Source: CAYVAP01 sp964343195 (GTDB lineage Bacteria; Bacteroidota; Bacteroidia; J057). Taken from it: a stretch of DNA of 64,000 nt. The notes under the pieces are model-generated. The model had not been told where the DNA came from and ran no database searches. It worked only from the letters and a program-made list of their open reading frames with translations. Where the stretch lies: NCBI GenBank assembly GCA_964343195.1, contig CAYFIR010000013.1, positions 1 to 64,000 on the forward strand. The letters run 5' to 3'. The position numbers and the translations under genes are program-made. This document shows, in pieces, positions 1 to 10,600 of the stretch. The first letter of the stretch is position 1; each line of letters begins with the position of its first letter.

Positions 1-28
1 AAACCGAGTTTGGCGAGCCAAATTGCGA

Positions 29-55
29 AGCTTTGGGATTAAGGGCCCCAAAGCT
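29..55. repeat. intergenic inverted repeat (9-bp stem)
   Basis: Two perfect 9-base arms (AGCTTTGGG and CCCAAAGCT) flank a 9-base spacer in the stretch downstream of uppP. No T-run follows on either strand, so it is not a clear intrinsic terminator. The rest of bases 1-187 shows no coding signal that I recognise. Confidence 0.4.
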
Positions 56-187
56 GAGCCTCTGACGCAGTATGCGGGCAAGAGATCAAGTCAAAAGCGG
101 AACTAATTTTTTGAGCGTTCCTTAGGTACCTTTTTCAAGATACCCAATACCCGCTCCGGAATCAAAACATGATTATCAGGAAGGCAA

Positions 188-1009
188 CTACCCAGCCAGT
201 AATCCCCAGGCGATTGCGACCACCCCTACCACCAGGCAGTAAATGGCGAAGTAATCAAGTTTGCTGCGCTTCACCAATGCAATCATCCACTGGCACGCGA
301 GAAGACCAGCCAGGAATGCGGCGATAAACCCTGCGATCAGCGGCATGGTCCCTACATCTGCGGCTCCGTCAACGGCGGTAGCGGCGGCACTGCTCTCTTC
401 GAAATAATCTTTTAGCTTCAGGACCGTAGCTCCCAGGATAGGTGGCAATACCATCAGGAAAGAGAACCTCGCGGCACGGCTCCGGTCTACTCCTAGCAAC
501 AAAGCGGTAGAGATGGTTGAGCCTGACCGAGATATACCAGGAAGAATGGCAATGGCCTGGGCAATACCGATGATCAGGGCTTTGCCAAAGGTTACAGGAC
601 CGTCCTTACTATGGTAGCGGTCAGAGAAGAAAAGCAGTCCGCCGGTGAGCAATAGCATGGCTCCAACCAGCACCACCTGACCTTCAAACAGGGCTTCAAC
701 CGTATCCTCAAGGGCAAGTCCCACGATCATAACCGGGATCATGGAAAGTGCTATCATCAGGACAAATCGCACAGATTCATTCCATTGGAACTTGAACACA
801 TCCCGGATGATTTCGACGATGTCACGCCGATAGACTACGATGGTACTGAGTGCAGTAGCTGCATGAACCACAACCGAAAACAACAGTGGGTCGCTGGGCT
901 GAACCCCAAGTACCACTTTTCCCAGTTCTATGTGACCACTGCTACTGACAGGGAGAAATTCGGTAAGACCTTGGATGATACCCAGGATTATCGACTCAAT
1001 AAGGCTCAT
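188..1009 (-). CDS. uppP: undecaprenyl-diphosphatase UppP (BacA family)
   Basis: Integral membrane phosphatase that dephosphorylates undecaprenyl diphosphate, recycling the lipid carrier for peptidoglycan and surface glycans; this activity can also give bacitracin resistance. The 273-residue length is normal for the family. Both signature motifs are visible: GLTEFLPVSSSGH at residues 14-26 and PGISRSGSTI at about 157-166, which form the inverted-repeat active site. Multiple hydrophobic segments cover most of the chain. The start is ATG and the frame is open to TAG. It lies on the same strand as the membrane protein upstream, 219 bp away, so co-transcription is uncertain. It fits the surface polysaccharide genes elsewhere in the window. 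Identification is secure. Confidence 0.97.
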   Translation of the reverse strand: MSLIESIILGIIQGLTEFLPVSSSGHIELGKVVLGVQPSDPLLFSVVVHAATALSTIVVYRRDIVEIIRDVFKFQWNESVRFVLMIALSMIPVMIVGLALEDTVEALFEGQVVLVGAMLLLTGGLLFFSDRYHSKDGPVTFGKALIIGIAQAIAILPGISRSGSTISTALLLGVDRSRAARFSFLMVLPPILGATVLKLKDYFEESSAAATAVDGAADVGTMPLIAGFIAAFLAGLLACQWMIALVKRSKLDYFAIYCLVVGVVAIAWGLLAG

Positions 1010-1228
1010 GGAAAGGAATGGATAGGTGATGTGCGGTCCTTACCTAAATGGGTAAGCCGGATGAATTGTGAAAACAATGAGAAATGAAGTAGTCCGCGCA
1101 AAAGAACAGCCCCAAAGGGAAAAAATACTTCAGCGATGCAATACTAGCCACCTAGCGGCAAGCTTACAAATCCGTCGACCACCTATCCTACAAATGCCGT
1201 GCAAGAAATAACGCCAACCAGAAAAAAA

Positions 1229-2479
1229 CTACCGCTCGTTGTATAGTTGGATGCGGGCGCCATTCCGGGTGAGGTATTGCCGATGTAAGGCAGTCTGTAG
1301 GGCTACGACATCTCCCAGATAAGGACCCGTCGTAGGAGTGTGGCCCGGAGCTACATCCCAGAGGAACAATTCGTGAAGATCAGCCTGGCTGACTACAAAA
1401 GGGTTTCGTCTAAAAATACCGGCATTGAAGAACCAGCTATAGACCTTTGGAATCTGAAAATCGGGATCAAGGCCCAGACTCAGTCGAAAATATCCCCGGG
1501 GAAGTCGGTGCAAACGTACTTCCTGAACGGCTCCTTCCGGAATGTTGACTTTCTTACCCAGCAGGCGATTGAGCAGTATACTTTTGAAATTAAGGACGAT
1601 CTGAATCCCGGCAGCCTTCAGAAACAACTGGTAGTATTTGGGACTCCAGAAAAGCAGTAGCAACATCATGACCACTGCAACCACCATTCCCAGCCCTGCC
1701 AGCCATACTGCCCTCGGTAACCCCAGGCTTTCTTTTAAGGAAATATAAAACCAGACCGCAGGTAATAAAACGGAAATCCCTGCCATCAACGAAAGCCAAC
1801 GCTTTATCCAGTCCTTGCGGTGCCGGAGAGACAATCCTAATGTGCCGTGTAAACGGGCCTCTTCAAAAAAGACCGATGTCTTAAGGGTATGCTGGGCATT
1901 TGACTCCGGAAAAGAAGCTGTCCCCGGTCGATCCAGTCCCTGCCCGCTTAGATCTCGCATCGGTAGTTCCAGATAGCTGGCGATTTCTCTGGAAGCTTCT
2001 TCTACTTCTTCCAGCTCTTTCCCTTCCCAGATCCACCAGATTGTCTGATTCTCCCAAACCAGATATAGTTGATAAAGAGGCTTCCGGTTGGAAGTCCCGC
2101 TGCGTTTTTCCTCCACCAAAATCAGCTCATCAATCAAGGTAAGAGGAGCCTTCAGCTTCCCGTGGTACCCTTTCTGGCTATATTCCAGCACCCCGCTTTC
2201 ACGGTCAAAAGTGATGACACTATCTCCCCACATCCCCTTGAACCGCCATGCAAGGAGACCTATGAGTACGGCCCCCAATGAAACAGTAGCCGGCAAAATC
2301 ATATCTATCCAACCACCCGGATATGGAAAATTTCTCCAAACCAGGTAACCCAGACTTCCCATACTGACGACCAACCCTGCCCAGGCAAGACCATTTACCA
2401 CCACGGATATCCAAAGGGGTACTATGGTCTGATGATGTACAGTTAGCAGATCGTTGTCCTTTTTTATCCAAACAGCCAT
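1229..2479 (-). CDS. unrecognised multi-pass membrane protein, 416 aa
   Basis: I do not recognise a family. The protein begins at an ATG and shows two hydrophobic hairpins, at about residues 20-80 and 240-285. Each is followed by a soluble, tryptophan- and charge-rich section of beta-rich appearance. This twofold layout (two membrane segments, then a soluble domain) suggests an internal duplication or two bacterial PH-like membrane-associated domains, but that is inference. No catalytic motif, lipobox or sorting domain was seen. Codon usage resembles the neighbours. It precedes uppP on the same strand with a 219-bp gap. Coding status is well supported by length and hydrophobicity pattern; function is unknown. 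Confidence 0.8.
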   Translation of the reverse strand: MAVWIKKDNDLLTVHHQTIVPLWISVVVNGLAWAGLVVSMGSLGYLVWRNFPYPGGWIDMILPATVSLGAVLIGLLAWRFKGMWGDSVITFDRESGVLEYSQKGYHGKLKAPLTLIDELILVEEKRSGTSNRKPLYQLYLVWENQTIWWIWEGKELEEVEEASREIASYLELPMRDLSGQGLDRPGTASFPESNAQHTLKTSVFFEEARLHGTLGLSLRHRKDWIKRWLSLMAGISVLLPAVWFYISLKESLGLPRAVWLAGLGMVVAVVMMLLLLFWSPKYYQLFLKAAGIQIVLNFKSILLNRLLGKKVNIPEGAVQEVRLHRLPRGYFRLSLGLDPDFQIPKVYSWFFNAGIFRRNPFVVSQADLHELFLWDVAPGHTPTTGPYLGDVVALQTALHRQYLTRNGARIQLYNER

Positions 2480-2571
2480 AGAGGCAGCCCTTTTTCTCGT
2501 TTAAGATTCAAATATTCAATTTTTTTGAAGCATAATCAATGTCCGGCACTCCGACAACCGGGATTATCGGC

Positions 2572-3570
2572 TTAATCGGTGACACCTCCCCATGAACTGC
2601 GCCCCAGCAATCCCAAACGGCGCATTAGAAATGGATGCCCCAGACGTATGTTCTTCTTTTCAACTGGTGCGCGTCGCAGCTGATGTACCAACTCAATTGA
2701 GGGGCGATTGGTTTCAAGTCCGAATCCATTTCCTTCAAGGGTAGCCTCATAGACTCGTGTGTGCAGGTCTGTGAAACCATGAGAGAACTCTACTTCTTCT
2801 CCATCTATGGTAATGGACCTGTAGGTGGTTTGGCCTTTCTCGGAGACCTCTGGGGGAAGGTCCTGTCGGTCAATGGACAAAAACCAGGTAACATCTGCAT
2901 GTTCCAGTTCCAGCATACCACTCATCACCGTAGGCTCAGAAAGATACACCTCACTTTGCTGGACCTTGCCAAAGAACCATAGTAAAAGGTCAAAAAAATG
3001 GATCCCAATATTAGTGCCAATCCCGCCGGATTTATCGTGATCACCTTTCCAGGAATAGAGGTACCAGGGTCCTCGTCCCGTAATATAGGTGAGCGTTACC
3101 TGTTTTCTCTTTTTGTTCTGTGCCAGGTCCTGATGAAGCTCTCTGCGAAGTTTCTGCAAAGCAGGATGCACCCTCAACTGCAAAATTCCGTACACGCTCC
3201 CTTCCACTTCGCTTTCCAGTTCCTGCAGGGCGTCCAACTGCCAGGGGTTGGCAACGAGAGGCTTTTCACAAATCGCACTGGCCCCAAGCCTGAGGGCGAG
3301 CCGGATGTGGGCATCATGTAAATAATTGGGCACACATACCGTCAGGTAGTCGATGGCCTGACGGTCTGGAGAACGCTTGAGCCGATCCAGATGCCGATCA
3401 AATCGTTCAAACTCAGAAAAGTAATTGGCATTGGGAAAATACCTGTCCAGAATTCCGACCGAGTCATGAGGATCCAGGGAGGCCACCAACAGATTTCCCG
3501 TGTCTTTTATGGCCTGGAGGTGTCTGGGGGCGATATATCCGGCTATTCCCGTGAGGGCAAAATGTTTCAT
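2572..3570 (-). CDS. wlbA: Gfo/Idh/MocA oxidoreductase of the WlbA/WbpB type
   Basis: Likely NAD-dependent 3-dehydrogenase acting on UDP-N-acetylglucosaminuronate, a step toward UDP-2,3-diacetamido-2,3-dideoxy-uronic acids for O-antigen or capsule. The N-terminus matches remembered WlbA features closely: FALTGIAGYIAPRHLQAIKD, then PNYLHDAHI and the CEKPL motif, followed by TYITGRGPWYL-SWKGD and TNIGIHFFD. The C-terminal half has FTDLHT and a final GHPF, as in WlbA. An upstream in-frame GTG at 3624 would add 18 residues, but the ATG at 3570 aligns with the family start, giving 332 aa. The partner aminotransferase and acetyltransferase (WbpE, WbpD) are not in the window. It is divergent from the RidA-like gene with 77 bp between them. 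Confidence 0.88.
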   Translation of the reverse strand: MKHFALTGIAGYIAPRHLQAIKDTGNLLVASLDPHDSVGILDRYFPNANYFSEFERFDRHLDRLKRSPDRQAIDYLTVCVPNYLHDAHIRLALRLGASAICEKPLVANPWQLDALQELESEVEGSVYGILQLRVHPALQKLRRELHQDLAQNKKRKQVTLTYITGRGPWYLYSWKGDHDKSGGIGTNIGIHFFDLLLWFFGKVQQSEVYLSEPTVMSGMLELEHADVTWFLSIDRQDLPPEVSEKGQTTYRSITIDGEEVEFSHGFTDLHTRVYEATLEGNGFGLETNRPSIELVHQLRRAPVEKKNIRLGHPFLMRRLGLLGRSSWGGVTD

Positions 3571-3647
3571 GCTATATTCAGCTAAACCTTTAGACGATTT
3601 GATGCTTCTAGACCCAAAATACACATAAACCTATTCATCATTTGGCA

Positions 3648-4067
3648 ATGGAAAAAGACATTTATCTCTCCTCACAGGCTCCGGAACCCGTAGGTTCCTA
3701 TCCCCATGCCCGCAAGGTAGGCAACCTGTTATTCCTTTCGGGCATCGGCCCGAGGCAACGCGGCCAAAAGGAAATTCCCGGGGTTGTCCAGGATGACCAG
3801 GGTAATATCATCTCATACGACATTGAGACTCAGTGTCATGCAGTATTCAATAACGTGAAGCTTGTACTGGAAGAATCAGGCTCTTCGTGGGACAAAATGG
3901 TTGATGTGCTCGTCTTTTTGACCAATATGAAAGACGATTTCAAAGCCTACAACAAAATCTACGCGGAATACTTCAAGGACAATCAGCCATGCCGTACGAC
4001 CGTAGGCATCACTGCGCTCCCCACCCCTATAGCGATCGAATTGAAGGTTATCGCCACTACAGATTGA
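3648..4067 (+). CDS. RidA-family protein, 2-aminomuconate deaminase-like
   Basis: Small Rid/YjgF-YER057c-UK114 family protein (139 aa). Family members hydrolyse reactive enamine/imine intermediates, and one branch is 2-aminomuconate deaminase of the kynurenine/3-hydroxyanthranilate route. The conserved Arg (in PCRTTVGI) and Glu (in IELKVIA) of the deaminase-competent branch are present, with GSYPHARKVGNLLFLSG near the N-terminus. A TTG at 3642 lies two codons upstream; the ATG at 3648 is preferred. No other kynurenine gene is adjacent, so the specific substrate is inferred from sequence resemblance only. It converges with the SprB-repeat gene, 25 bp away. Confidence 0.85.
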   Translation: MEKDIYLSSQAPEPVGSYPHARKVGNLLFLSGIGPRQRGQKEIPGVVQDDQGNIISYDIETQCHAVFNNVKLVLEESGSSWDKMVDVLVFLTNMKDDFKAYNKIYAEYFKDNQPCRTTVGITALPTPIAIELKVIATTD

Positions 4068-4092
4068 GCCGGGGAGAAGGTCCTCCTCTCCC

Positions 4093-7000
4093 TCACCGAA
4101 ACAGGGTAATGCTCCCCCCATGTAACTCGGTGCGGCCATCGTTGAAGCGGATCACCAACTGGTAGGCATACACCCCTTCCTGCGCCAGGCCTCCCTGAGA
4201 AGTGCTGCCATCCCAGCCCTGTTCAATGCGGGACACACGGGTAACGACTTTGCCCCACTGATCAAAAATCAGCATCTCAAAGGTCTGTGCTCCCTCCACA
4301 AAAGGCCGGAATGTATCATTGAAGCCGTCGTCATTTGGGGTAAAGGCATTGGGGATGATCACCTTGCCATTGGCTACTACATAAAAGATCAGGGTATCCT
4401 CAGCCGGACACCCCACTGAGGCATCAAAGGTCTTTAGGATGACTTCCTGTGGACCTTCATTCATAAAGTCGTACATCAGCACTTCTTCAACCCCTACCTG
4501 TTCGCCGTTGACAAACCATTCGTAAAAAGCAGCCTGTGGAGACCGGCTTTCAAAGCTTACGCTAGCCTGAGCACGGTACAGTGTATCTCCATCCCCTATT
4601 TCAGAATAAATATTGGCCATCGGAGGAACCAGTTCTCTGACAGGGTACTGTCCGAAAATTTCACACCCATTGCCATCTACCAATTGATAGGTATACAAAC
4701 TGTCGCCGGCTAATCCCGATGCCTGGGGCCCCAGGTCTCCATTACTCCAGAGCACCTGATAGTCAGGGGTTCCACCCGAAATGGCGATCTCAATTTCTCC
4801 ATTGGCCTGGCTACAGCTGGCATCCTGCAGATGGAGCAGTTCTACCTCCAATGCAGGCGGGCTGACAACTGTGAAAGCAGTATCCAAACGACAGCCATTT
4901 TCATCGGTTACCAGAAGGGAATAGGTTCCTGCAAATAATCCCTCACGCTGCGGCAGAGCTTCTCCGTCGCTCCACTCGTATGACAGGTCTCCCGTTCCTC
5001 CTTTTGCCTGAATGGAAATACTCCCATCTCCGCTGTCGTAACATAAAGCATCAACGACCTCGCCAGAAAGGGTGACAGGGGAAGGCTCCTGAACTTCTAC
5101 CGAATCCTGTGACACACACCCCTGCTGATCGGTTACCGTCAACTTGTACCATCCGGCGGACAGATTGCTAATTGCTGGCAGGGTATCTCCCAGGCTCCAG
5201 TCGAACTGGTAGGGGGCAGTTCCTCCCTCCACCAGGACGTTCACCTCACCACTGGAATCATTGGCGCACAGCAAATCAGTTGCCCGAAGGGAAATATCAA
5301 TCGAATCAGGCTCGGCCAGTGTAACAGAATCCAAAGCCTGGCAACCATTCGCATCCATGAGTTGAAGTTGATAGAATCCGGCACCCAAATCTGATAGAGT
5401 AAGTGTATCCAAGCCAGGCTGATGGCTCCAGGTGGCAGCCAAAGGAGGAGTTCCTCCCATTGCTTCATACCTTAAAAATCCCCCCAAGTCGCCACAGCGA
5501 GGATTGGCGAGGCTATCCAGTTGCAGGATAAGTGAATCAGGCTGGGTTATCGTTGCACTGGCGGTATCCGCACAAAAAGCATCATGGACAATCAACTCAT
5601 AGGCTCCTGCGTTAAGCCCTCCTCTTACAGATATCCCCGCAGGACCATCTGCCCAGGAATAAGAATAAGGGGAGGTGCCCCCCATTACAGAAAAGCCCAG
5701 GTAGCCATTTGCCTCGCCTGCACAACGAACCATCAACAGACTGTCCAACTGCAAAACTGGCCCTGCTATCCCCCCCAGCGCGACTTCAAGGCTATCGCTA
5801 CATCCATTTCCATCAACCACTATTCCGGTGTAGCTTCCGGGAAACAGCCCTTCTAACAGAGAGTCCAAAACAGTCGGTGCCTGCACCCAAAAATAGGAAA
5901 GACTGCCCGTCCCACCGGACCCTGTAAGCGCGATTTCGCCGCTACCAACCAAACAGGTATCCTCTCGGACAGTAGCCGACAGATTCAGCGCTGGAGGTGC
6001 TATCAGGACTAGGGTGTCCTCCAACTGGCAGCTATTGGCATCCGTGATCACTACCGTGTAGATGCCAGCGTTCAGGTTGGCAACGAAAGAAGTATCCAAC
6101 GTTGCATCGTGAGACCAATTATACTGGTACGGGCCAACCCCGCCTGTTGCAGTTATCGCAGCCGATCCGCCGATCCCGTCTGAACAGGGAGGATTGACGA
6201 CTAACTGTGTGGCCGACAGGGTTGCCGGTTGCGGAATGAGCAAAGTATCCACCACGACGCAGCCATTGGAATCCGTCACGGTGTAAACAACCTCTCCGGC
6301 AGGTAGCTGGCTGGCAGACAGTCCATTGTTCTGACCATGAGACCAGTCATGCGAATAGGGAGTCACCCCTCCGGTCACCAGATAGGTCGCAGTACCATTG
6401 CTGTCACCGGCACAAATGGGTTCCTGTATATTCTGAAGCGAAAGAGAAATCGGCGTCGGGCTGGGAATCAGGATGGAATCTGCCACGAGGCAGCCATTGG
6501 CGTCCTGAATCTGGGCAAATTGTTTGCCGCCTGGTACGCTCTGGAAAAGGCTATCGGTTTGCAAGGGAAAATTACCAAACGAAAACAGGTAGGGCCCTAC
6601 CCCACCATTAGCGGCCAGTTCTACTTCCCCCGTGGAGTCCCCGGCGCAGGCTATCGGCACGATGGTATCGGTGTCCAGGGTGAGCAGTGGCGGTTCTTCG
6701 ATCAGGATATCCAGGGTGTCCACACATCCACCCGCGTCGATCACCGACACGGTGTAGCTGTCGGCCACCAGTCCGGCAAAGGTGCCGGAAGTCTGAAGGT
6801 TCCCACCGTCGAGGGCGTACTGAAAGCCCCCGCTATTTCCTCCGGTGGCAGCTACGGTAAAAAAGCCCGTATTATTCCCAAAACAGTCCACATTGGTTTT
6901 TCCCACCAAAGAGAGCTGTACCGCAGGGGGGGCAACCAACGTCACCGATTGTACCGCAAGGCATCCAAGAGAATCCCTCACGTGAACAGGATAATTCCCG

Positions 7001-7506
7001 GCACCAAGCCCGCTGAAAACTCCAGATGGCTGAAATGTCACCCCATCCAGGCTGTAGGTGTAGCTGCCGGTCCCCCCGCTTCCAGTGGCTGTTATGGAGC
7101 CATTTTGCCCTCCTGCACAAGTGGGACTCACATCCGAGAGGATCGTAACAGATGGCCCATCAACATCCGAAAGGTTTACCAGCACTGTTGCCGTATCCAG
7201 ATTTGCATCCACTACCTGAGCCAAAAAAGACCCTGGTCCAAGGCCGATAAAAGTAGAGGCTCCCCCAAATGGGCTACCGGCAAAAGCATATTGATAGGGA
7301 GGCAGGCCTCCTGTGGCTGTTAGGGTAATGGCCGCATCAGGGATTCCGCAGAACGGAGGAATATCCTCCGTGTAGGACAACGAAAGCTGAGCCCTTCCCA
7401 ACAGGGGGAACATGATCGCAATCGTTGCCAGCAGGTTCAAAAAAAATCCCTTCCACGGGATATGTGGTCGCCCAAATCCCTGAGAAGCAATCAATTGTCT
7501 ATTCAT
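4093..7506 (-). CDS. SprB-repeat adhesin with T9SS type B sorting domain
   Basis: Large secreted surface protein, about 1137 aa. After a signal peptide (hydrophobic segment ending GRAQ) come about twelve SprB-type repeats. Each has a Cys in a C-x-G-x-x-x-G context, then a GGTxPY-like turn and an aromatic W/Y-S-hydrophobic strand, and most are followed by a segment ending D-x-x-GC. The C-terminus is a gliding-motility-associated (type B) sorting domain, beginning IPNAFTPNDDGFNDTF and ending ITLFR. Family knowledge: such proteins pass the outer membrane by T9SS and are surface-exposed adhesins or polymers, as SprB is in gliding flavobacteria. An ATG at 7530 would add 8 residues and has a purine-rich stretch upstream; 7506 gives a more typical signal peptide. 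Ligand unknown. Confidence 0.9.
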   Translation of the reverse strand: MNRQLIASQGFGRPHIPWKGFFLNLLATIAIMFPLLGRAQLSLSYTEDIPPFCGIPDAAITLTATGGLPPYQYAFAGSPFGGASTFIGLGPGSFLAQVVDANLDTATVLVNLSDVDGPSVTILSDVSPTCAGGQNGSITATGSGGTGSYTYSLDGVTFQPSGVFSGLGAGNYPVHVRDSLGCLAVQSVTLVAPPAVQLSLVGKTNVDCFGNNTGFFTVAATGGNSGGFQYALDGGNLQTSGTFAGLVADSYTVSVIDAGGCVDTLDILIEEPPLLTLDTDTIVPIACAGDSTGEVELAANGGVGPYLFSFGNFPLQTDSLFQSVPGGKQFAQIQDANGCLVADSILIPSPTPISLSLQNIQEPICAGDSNGTATYLVTGGVTPYSHDWSHGQNNGLSASQLPAGEVVYTVTDSNGCVVVDTLLIPQPATLSATQLVVNPPCSDGIGGSAAITATGGVGPYQYNWSHDATLDTSFVANLNAGIYTVVITDANSCQLEDTLVLIAPPALNLSATVREDTCLVGSGEIALTGSGGTGSLSYFWVQAPTVLDSLLEGLFPGSYTGIVVDGNGCSDSLEVALGGIAGPVLQLDSLLMVRCAGEANGYLGFSVMGGTSPYSYSWADGPAGISVRGGLNAGAYELIVHDAFCADTASATITQPDSLILQLDSLANPRCGDLGGFLRYEAMGGTPPLAATWSHQPGLDTLTLSDLGAGFYQLQLMDANGCQALDSVTLAEPDSIDISLRATDLLCANDSSGEVNVLVEGGTAPYQFDWSLGDTLPAISNLSAGWYKLTVTDQQGCVSQDSVEVQEPSPVTLSGEVVDALCYDSGDGSISIQAKGGTGDLSYEWSDGEALPQREGLFAGTYSLLVTDENGCRLDTAFTVVSPPALEVELLHLQDASCSQANGEIEIAISGGTPDYQVLWSNGDLGPQASGLAGDSLYTYQLVDGNGCEIFGQYPVRELVPPMANIYSEIGDGDTLYRAQASVSFESRSPQAAFYEWFVNGEQVGVEEVLMYDFMNEGPQEVILKTFDASVGCPAEDTLIFYVVANGKVIIPNAFTPNDDGFNDTFRPFVEGAQTFEMLIFDQWGKVVTRVSRIEQGWDGSTSQGGLAQEGVYAYQLVIRFNDGRTELHGGSITLFR

Positions 7507-7566
7507 ATAACTGCAAGTGCACTCCTCCATAATCCCTTTTGTCTATCCGGAGGAAATCCCATTACC

Positions 7567-7574
7567 CAAATATA
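7567..7574 (-). promoter_or_regulatory. candidate -7 promoter element for the SprB-repeat gene
   Basis: On the minus strand the sequence is TATATTTG, an exact match to the Bacteroidota -7 consensus TAnnTTTG, 37-61 bases upstream of the two possible starts. No convincing -33 TTG lies at the usual distance, so this is a candidate only. Confidence 0.4.
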
Positions 7575-7644
7575 ATGATAACGTCCGGGAAAGCTTCTCT
7601 AATATTATGGCAACCCGTAATTGATTGACTGGCGTTATGAGTGT

Positions 7645-10600
7645 ATGTACTCTCCCCGAACCACTACTATTACACTGGTGCTAGTTGGCACCCTACTCCT
7701 GGCTTCATTTTCACTTCCTGTCAACCTGCACCGAGTAGGTCAGCAACAGCCGCCGCCAGGATGGCTGGACACCCTACTCCAGCAAACAGAAGTCCACCAA
7801 CAGGTTCACGCCCCACAAACCCTCTTCATCCATACCGACCGCACCCTTTACGGACCGGGCGGAATGATCTGGGGCAGTGTTTATTTGGCGAATGCCGTGG
7901 ATCATTCTCTGACTGACAATGGATCCAGGCTAAGCGTATCCCTGATCAACGCAAGGGGAGATGCCATTTCCGAGCAAACAGTTTCCATTAGAAATGGACG
8001 CAGCCGCATCGCCCTGTCCATCCCCGCATCTCAGCCGGGTGGACGCTATCAGCTTTTCGCTCAGTTGCTCGGGACAACGGAGGTGTCCTTTAGCAAGGAG
8101 ATCACGGTGCAGCCGACGGTGTACCCCAATCTTCGCATGAAGCTGGAGATGGAACGCGAAAGCTACCGGGCCGGAGAGACGGCCAAAGCATTTGTAGAGC
8201 TTCAAAACCTGGAAAACCTCCCCCTCAGCCGGCACCGCTACGAATGGACCTTCGAACATGGGGGTACGCAACTCGCCTCGGGCGAATCCATGACCAACCT
8301 AAAGGGCCTCGATACCCTTGAAATCAGGATTCCGAGTGAGGCGGAGCCACCGCTCATCCTGAACCTCCGCATCCCTTACCGAGGCAATGCCGAGGGCATC
8401 AGCCGCCCTGTCAATTTGCAAGTGGAAAAGCTTAACCTCCACTTCTTTCCCGAAGGAGGGGAACTAATCGCTGCAGTGGAGAACCAGATCGCATTCAAAG
8501 CCCTCGACTGGCGAGGCGAAGCCCAGGACATCTCAGGCGTCATCAAGGCAGAAACCGGGAAAGTGGTGGCTCGTTTCGAGTCTTTGCACCAGGGGATGGG
8601 AGTTTGCTCCTTTACTCCCGTAGAGGGAATGGCCTATTTCGCTGAAGTAAAAGGCAGCGACATACAATATCCTTTGCCAAAAGCCATAAATGCCCCCCTG
8701 CACCTCCACCTGGACCGGCAGCAAGGCAATCAGCTATTATTCCAGGTGAATGCGGACGTTGCCCAAACCGCTTTCCTCGTGGGGCGAACCAGAGGGCGGG
8801 TGTACGAGGCACTGGAGCTGGATGTATCTGCTGGGGCGAATGACATTCAGGTGCCGACCGAGCGCTTCCCTTCCGGCGTCGCGTCCTTTACCCTGTTTGA
8901 CCGATCTGGGACCCCCAGGGCTGAGCGGCGGGTGTTTCTCCACCAGGACCGGCAACTGGACATCGAACTTTCTCTGAACAAAGAGTCATACGAACCGGGC
9001 GATGAAGTCAAAGTAGGAATCTCTGTTCGGGATGAAACGGGCGAACCCTGCGCTGCCACACTGTCCATGGCCGTGGTGGATGACCGCAACCTGACCTTTG
9101 CCGACGACAAGCAGCCCCACCTGATGGCTCATTTGCTGCTGAACTCTGAGCTGGAGGGCGAAATCGAAGAGCCCAATTTTTACTTTGACCCAGCAGAAGC
9201 TGATGCGACAAAAGCCCTGGACCTGCTCATGCTCACCCACGGTTGGAAGCGCTACCACTGGGAAGAAGTCCGAGCGACTCCGCTGGATCAACGACAGTCC
9301 GATGGCTCCACTGCCTTGAACCTTCGAGGGGTGGTCAAATTACGCGGCACCGACAAGGTGGTTCCGGAGGCGAAAGTAACGCTCTTTCAGGTGGAATCAG
9401 ACTGGCAGACGAGCTCTACAGTCACTGATGAATTGGGTCGATTTTCTTTCCAGCTGCCTGCCTCCGGCGTCATCAACCTTTACATCGAAGGCAAAGGCGT
9501 CAAAGACCAGGAACTGGATGTCCAACTGGACCGGGAATCCTTTGAGCGGTTGGGAGCCCATCAGGTTCCCAACTGGAACTGGTATTGGTACGGAAATCGC
9601 GACCAGAGCCATCAGATACGACTGGTGGAGCCTGCGGTAGAAATAGCCAGCACTGGGGCAACTTCCAGCAATTCGATGGTTGCATCGGTTACTACCGTAC
9701 AAAACCTGAGCGCCGCCTCGCTTGACGAGGTGGTCGTAGTCGGCTATGGACAGCAACTCGCTGGCCAGGTGAGTGGCGTCGTAGTTCGTCAGGCAGCGGG
9801 TTATGCTTATCCTGCTTCCAGCCTACCAGACTACCTGGGCAGGCCCCATAACCTAACTGTCACGGCCTCCTCCGGCGAATGGGGCGCACCCAGAGTCCCC
9901 ATGATCCGCGGACTGGGAAGTGTCGGTGGACAAATGCCGCTCATTCTCCTGGATGGCGTACTGACCAGCCCTGCGGAACTAGCGGGACTGAATGCCAGGC
10001 AAATCCAGACCATCACCGTTCAGCCAGAAGGCGAACTGGCCGCGACCTACGGCAATCAGGCCGCCTATGGCGTGATCAACATCACCACCCGCGACTGGGT
10101 GGGCCATTCGTCCTGGCGCCCGCCCCGCAAGCGAGGTCACCTGCTGACCTTTAACCTGATTCCTGCGGCGGAATATGTGCCGGAGACTTTTTCGGCCTTC
10201 TACCGAAGCCACCCCTCTCAAGACCGGGACGATCGACGCATCACGATGCATTGGGAAGATGACATCCAGGTACCTGAGACAGGAAAAAGCGACATTTCCT
10301 TCCACACCTATCAGGAAGCCACTACCTACCTGATCACGGTGATGGGGATGGGGACGAATGGCCTATCGGGGGTTTCAGAGCAGGCATTTGCCACCATAGC
10401 GCCACTTTCCATGCAGGTCAAGGTGCCCACTTCGCTGCAGACTTACGACCGGCTGCTGCTTCCAGTTACCCTGACCAATCAAACCAACCGAAAGCTGGAG
10501 GTGCCCATTCATGTGAGTGGACACGAGCATTTTCTGGCCGTAGACTCCAGCCAGTTTGTCCCCACCATTGAACTTTCCCCCAACGAAGGCCGCACCCTTT

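Noticed and set aside
6337..7323. A 328-codon plus-strand frame across the SprB-repeat gene
   Set aside because: Antisense to a clearly repetitive adhesin; the composition is that of reverse-read repeats.
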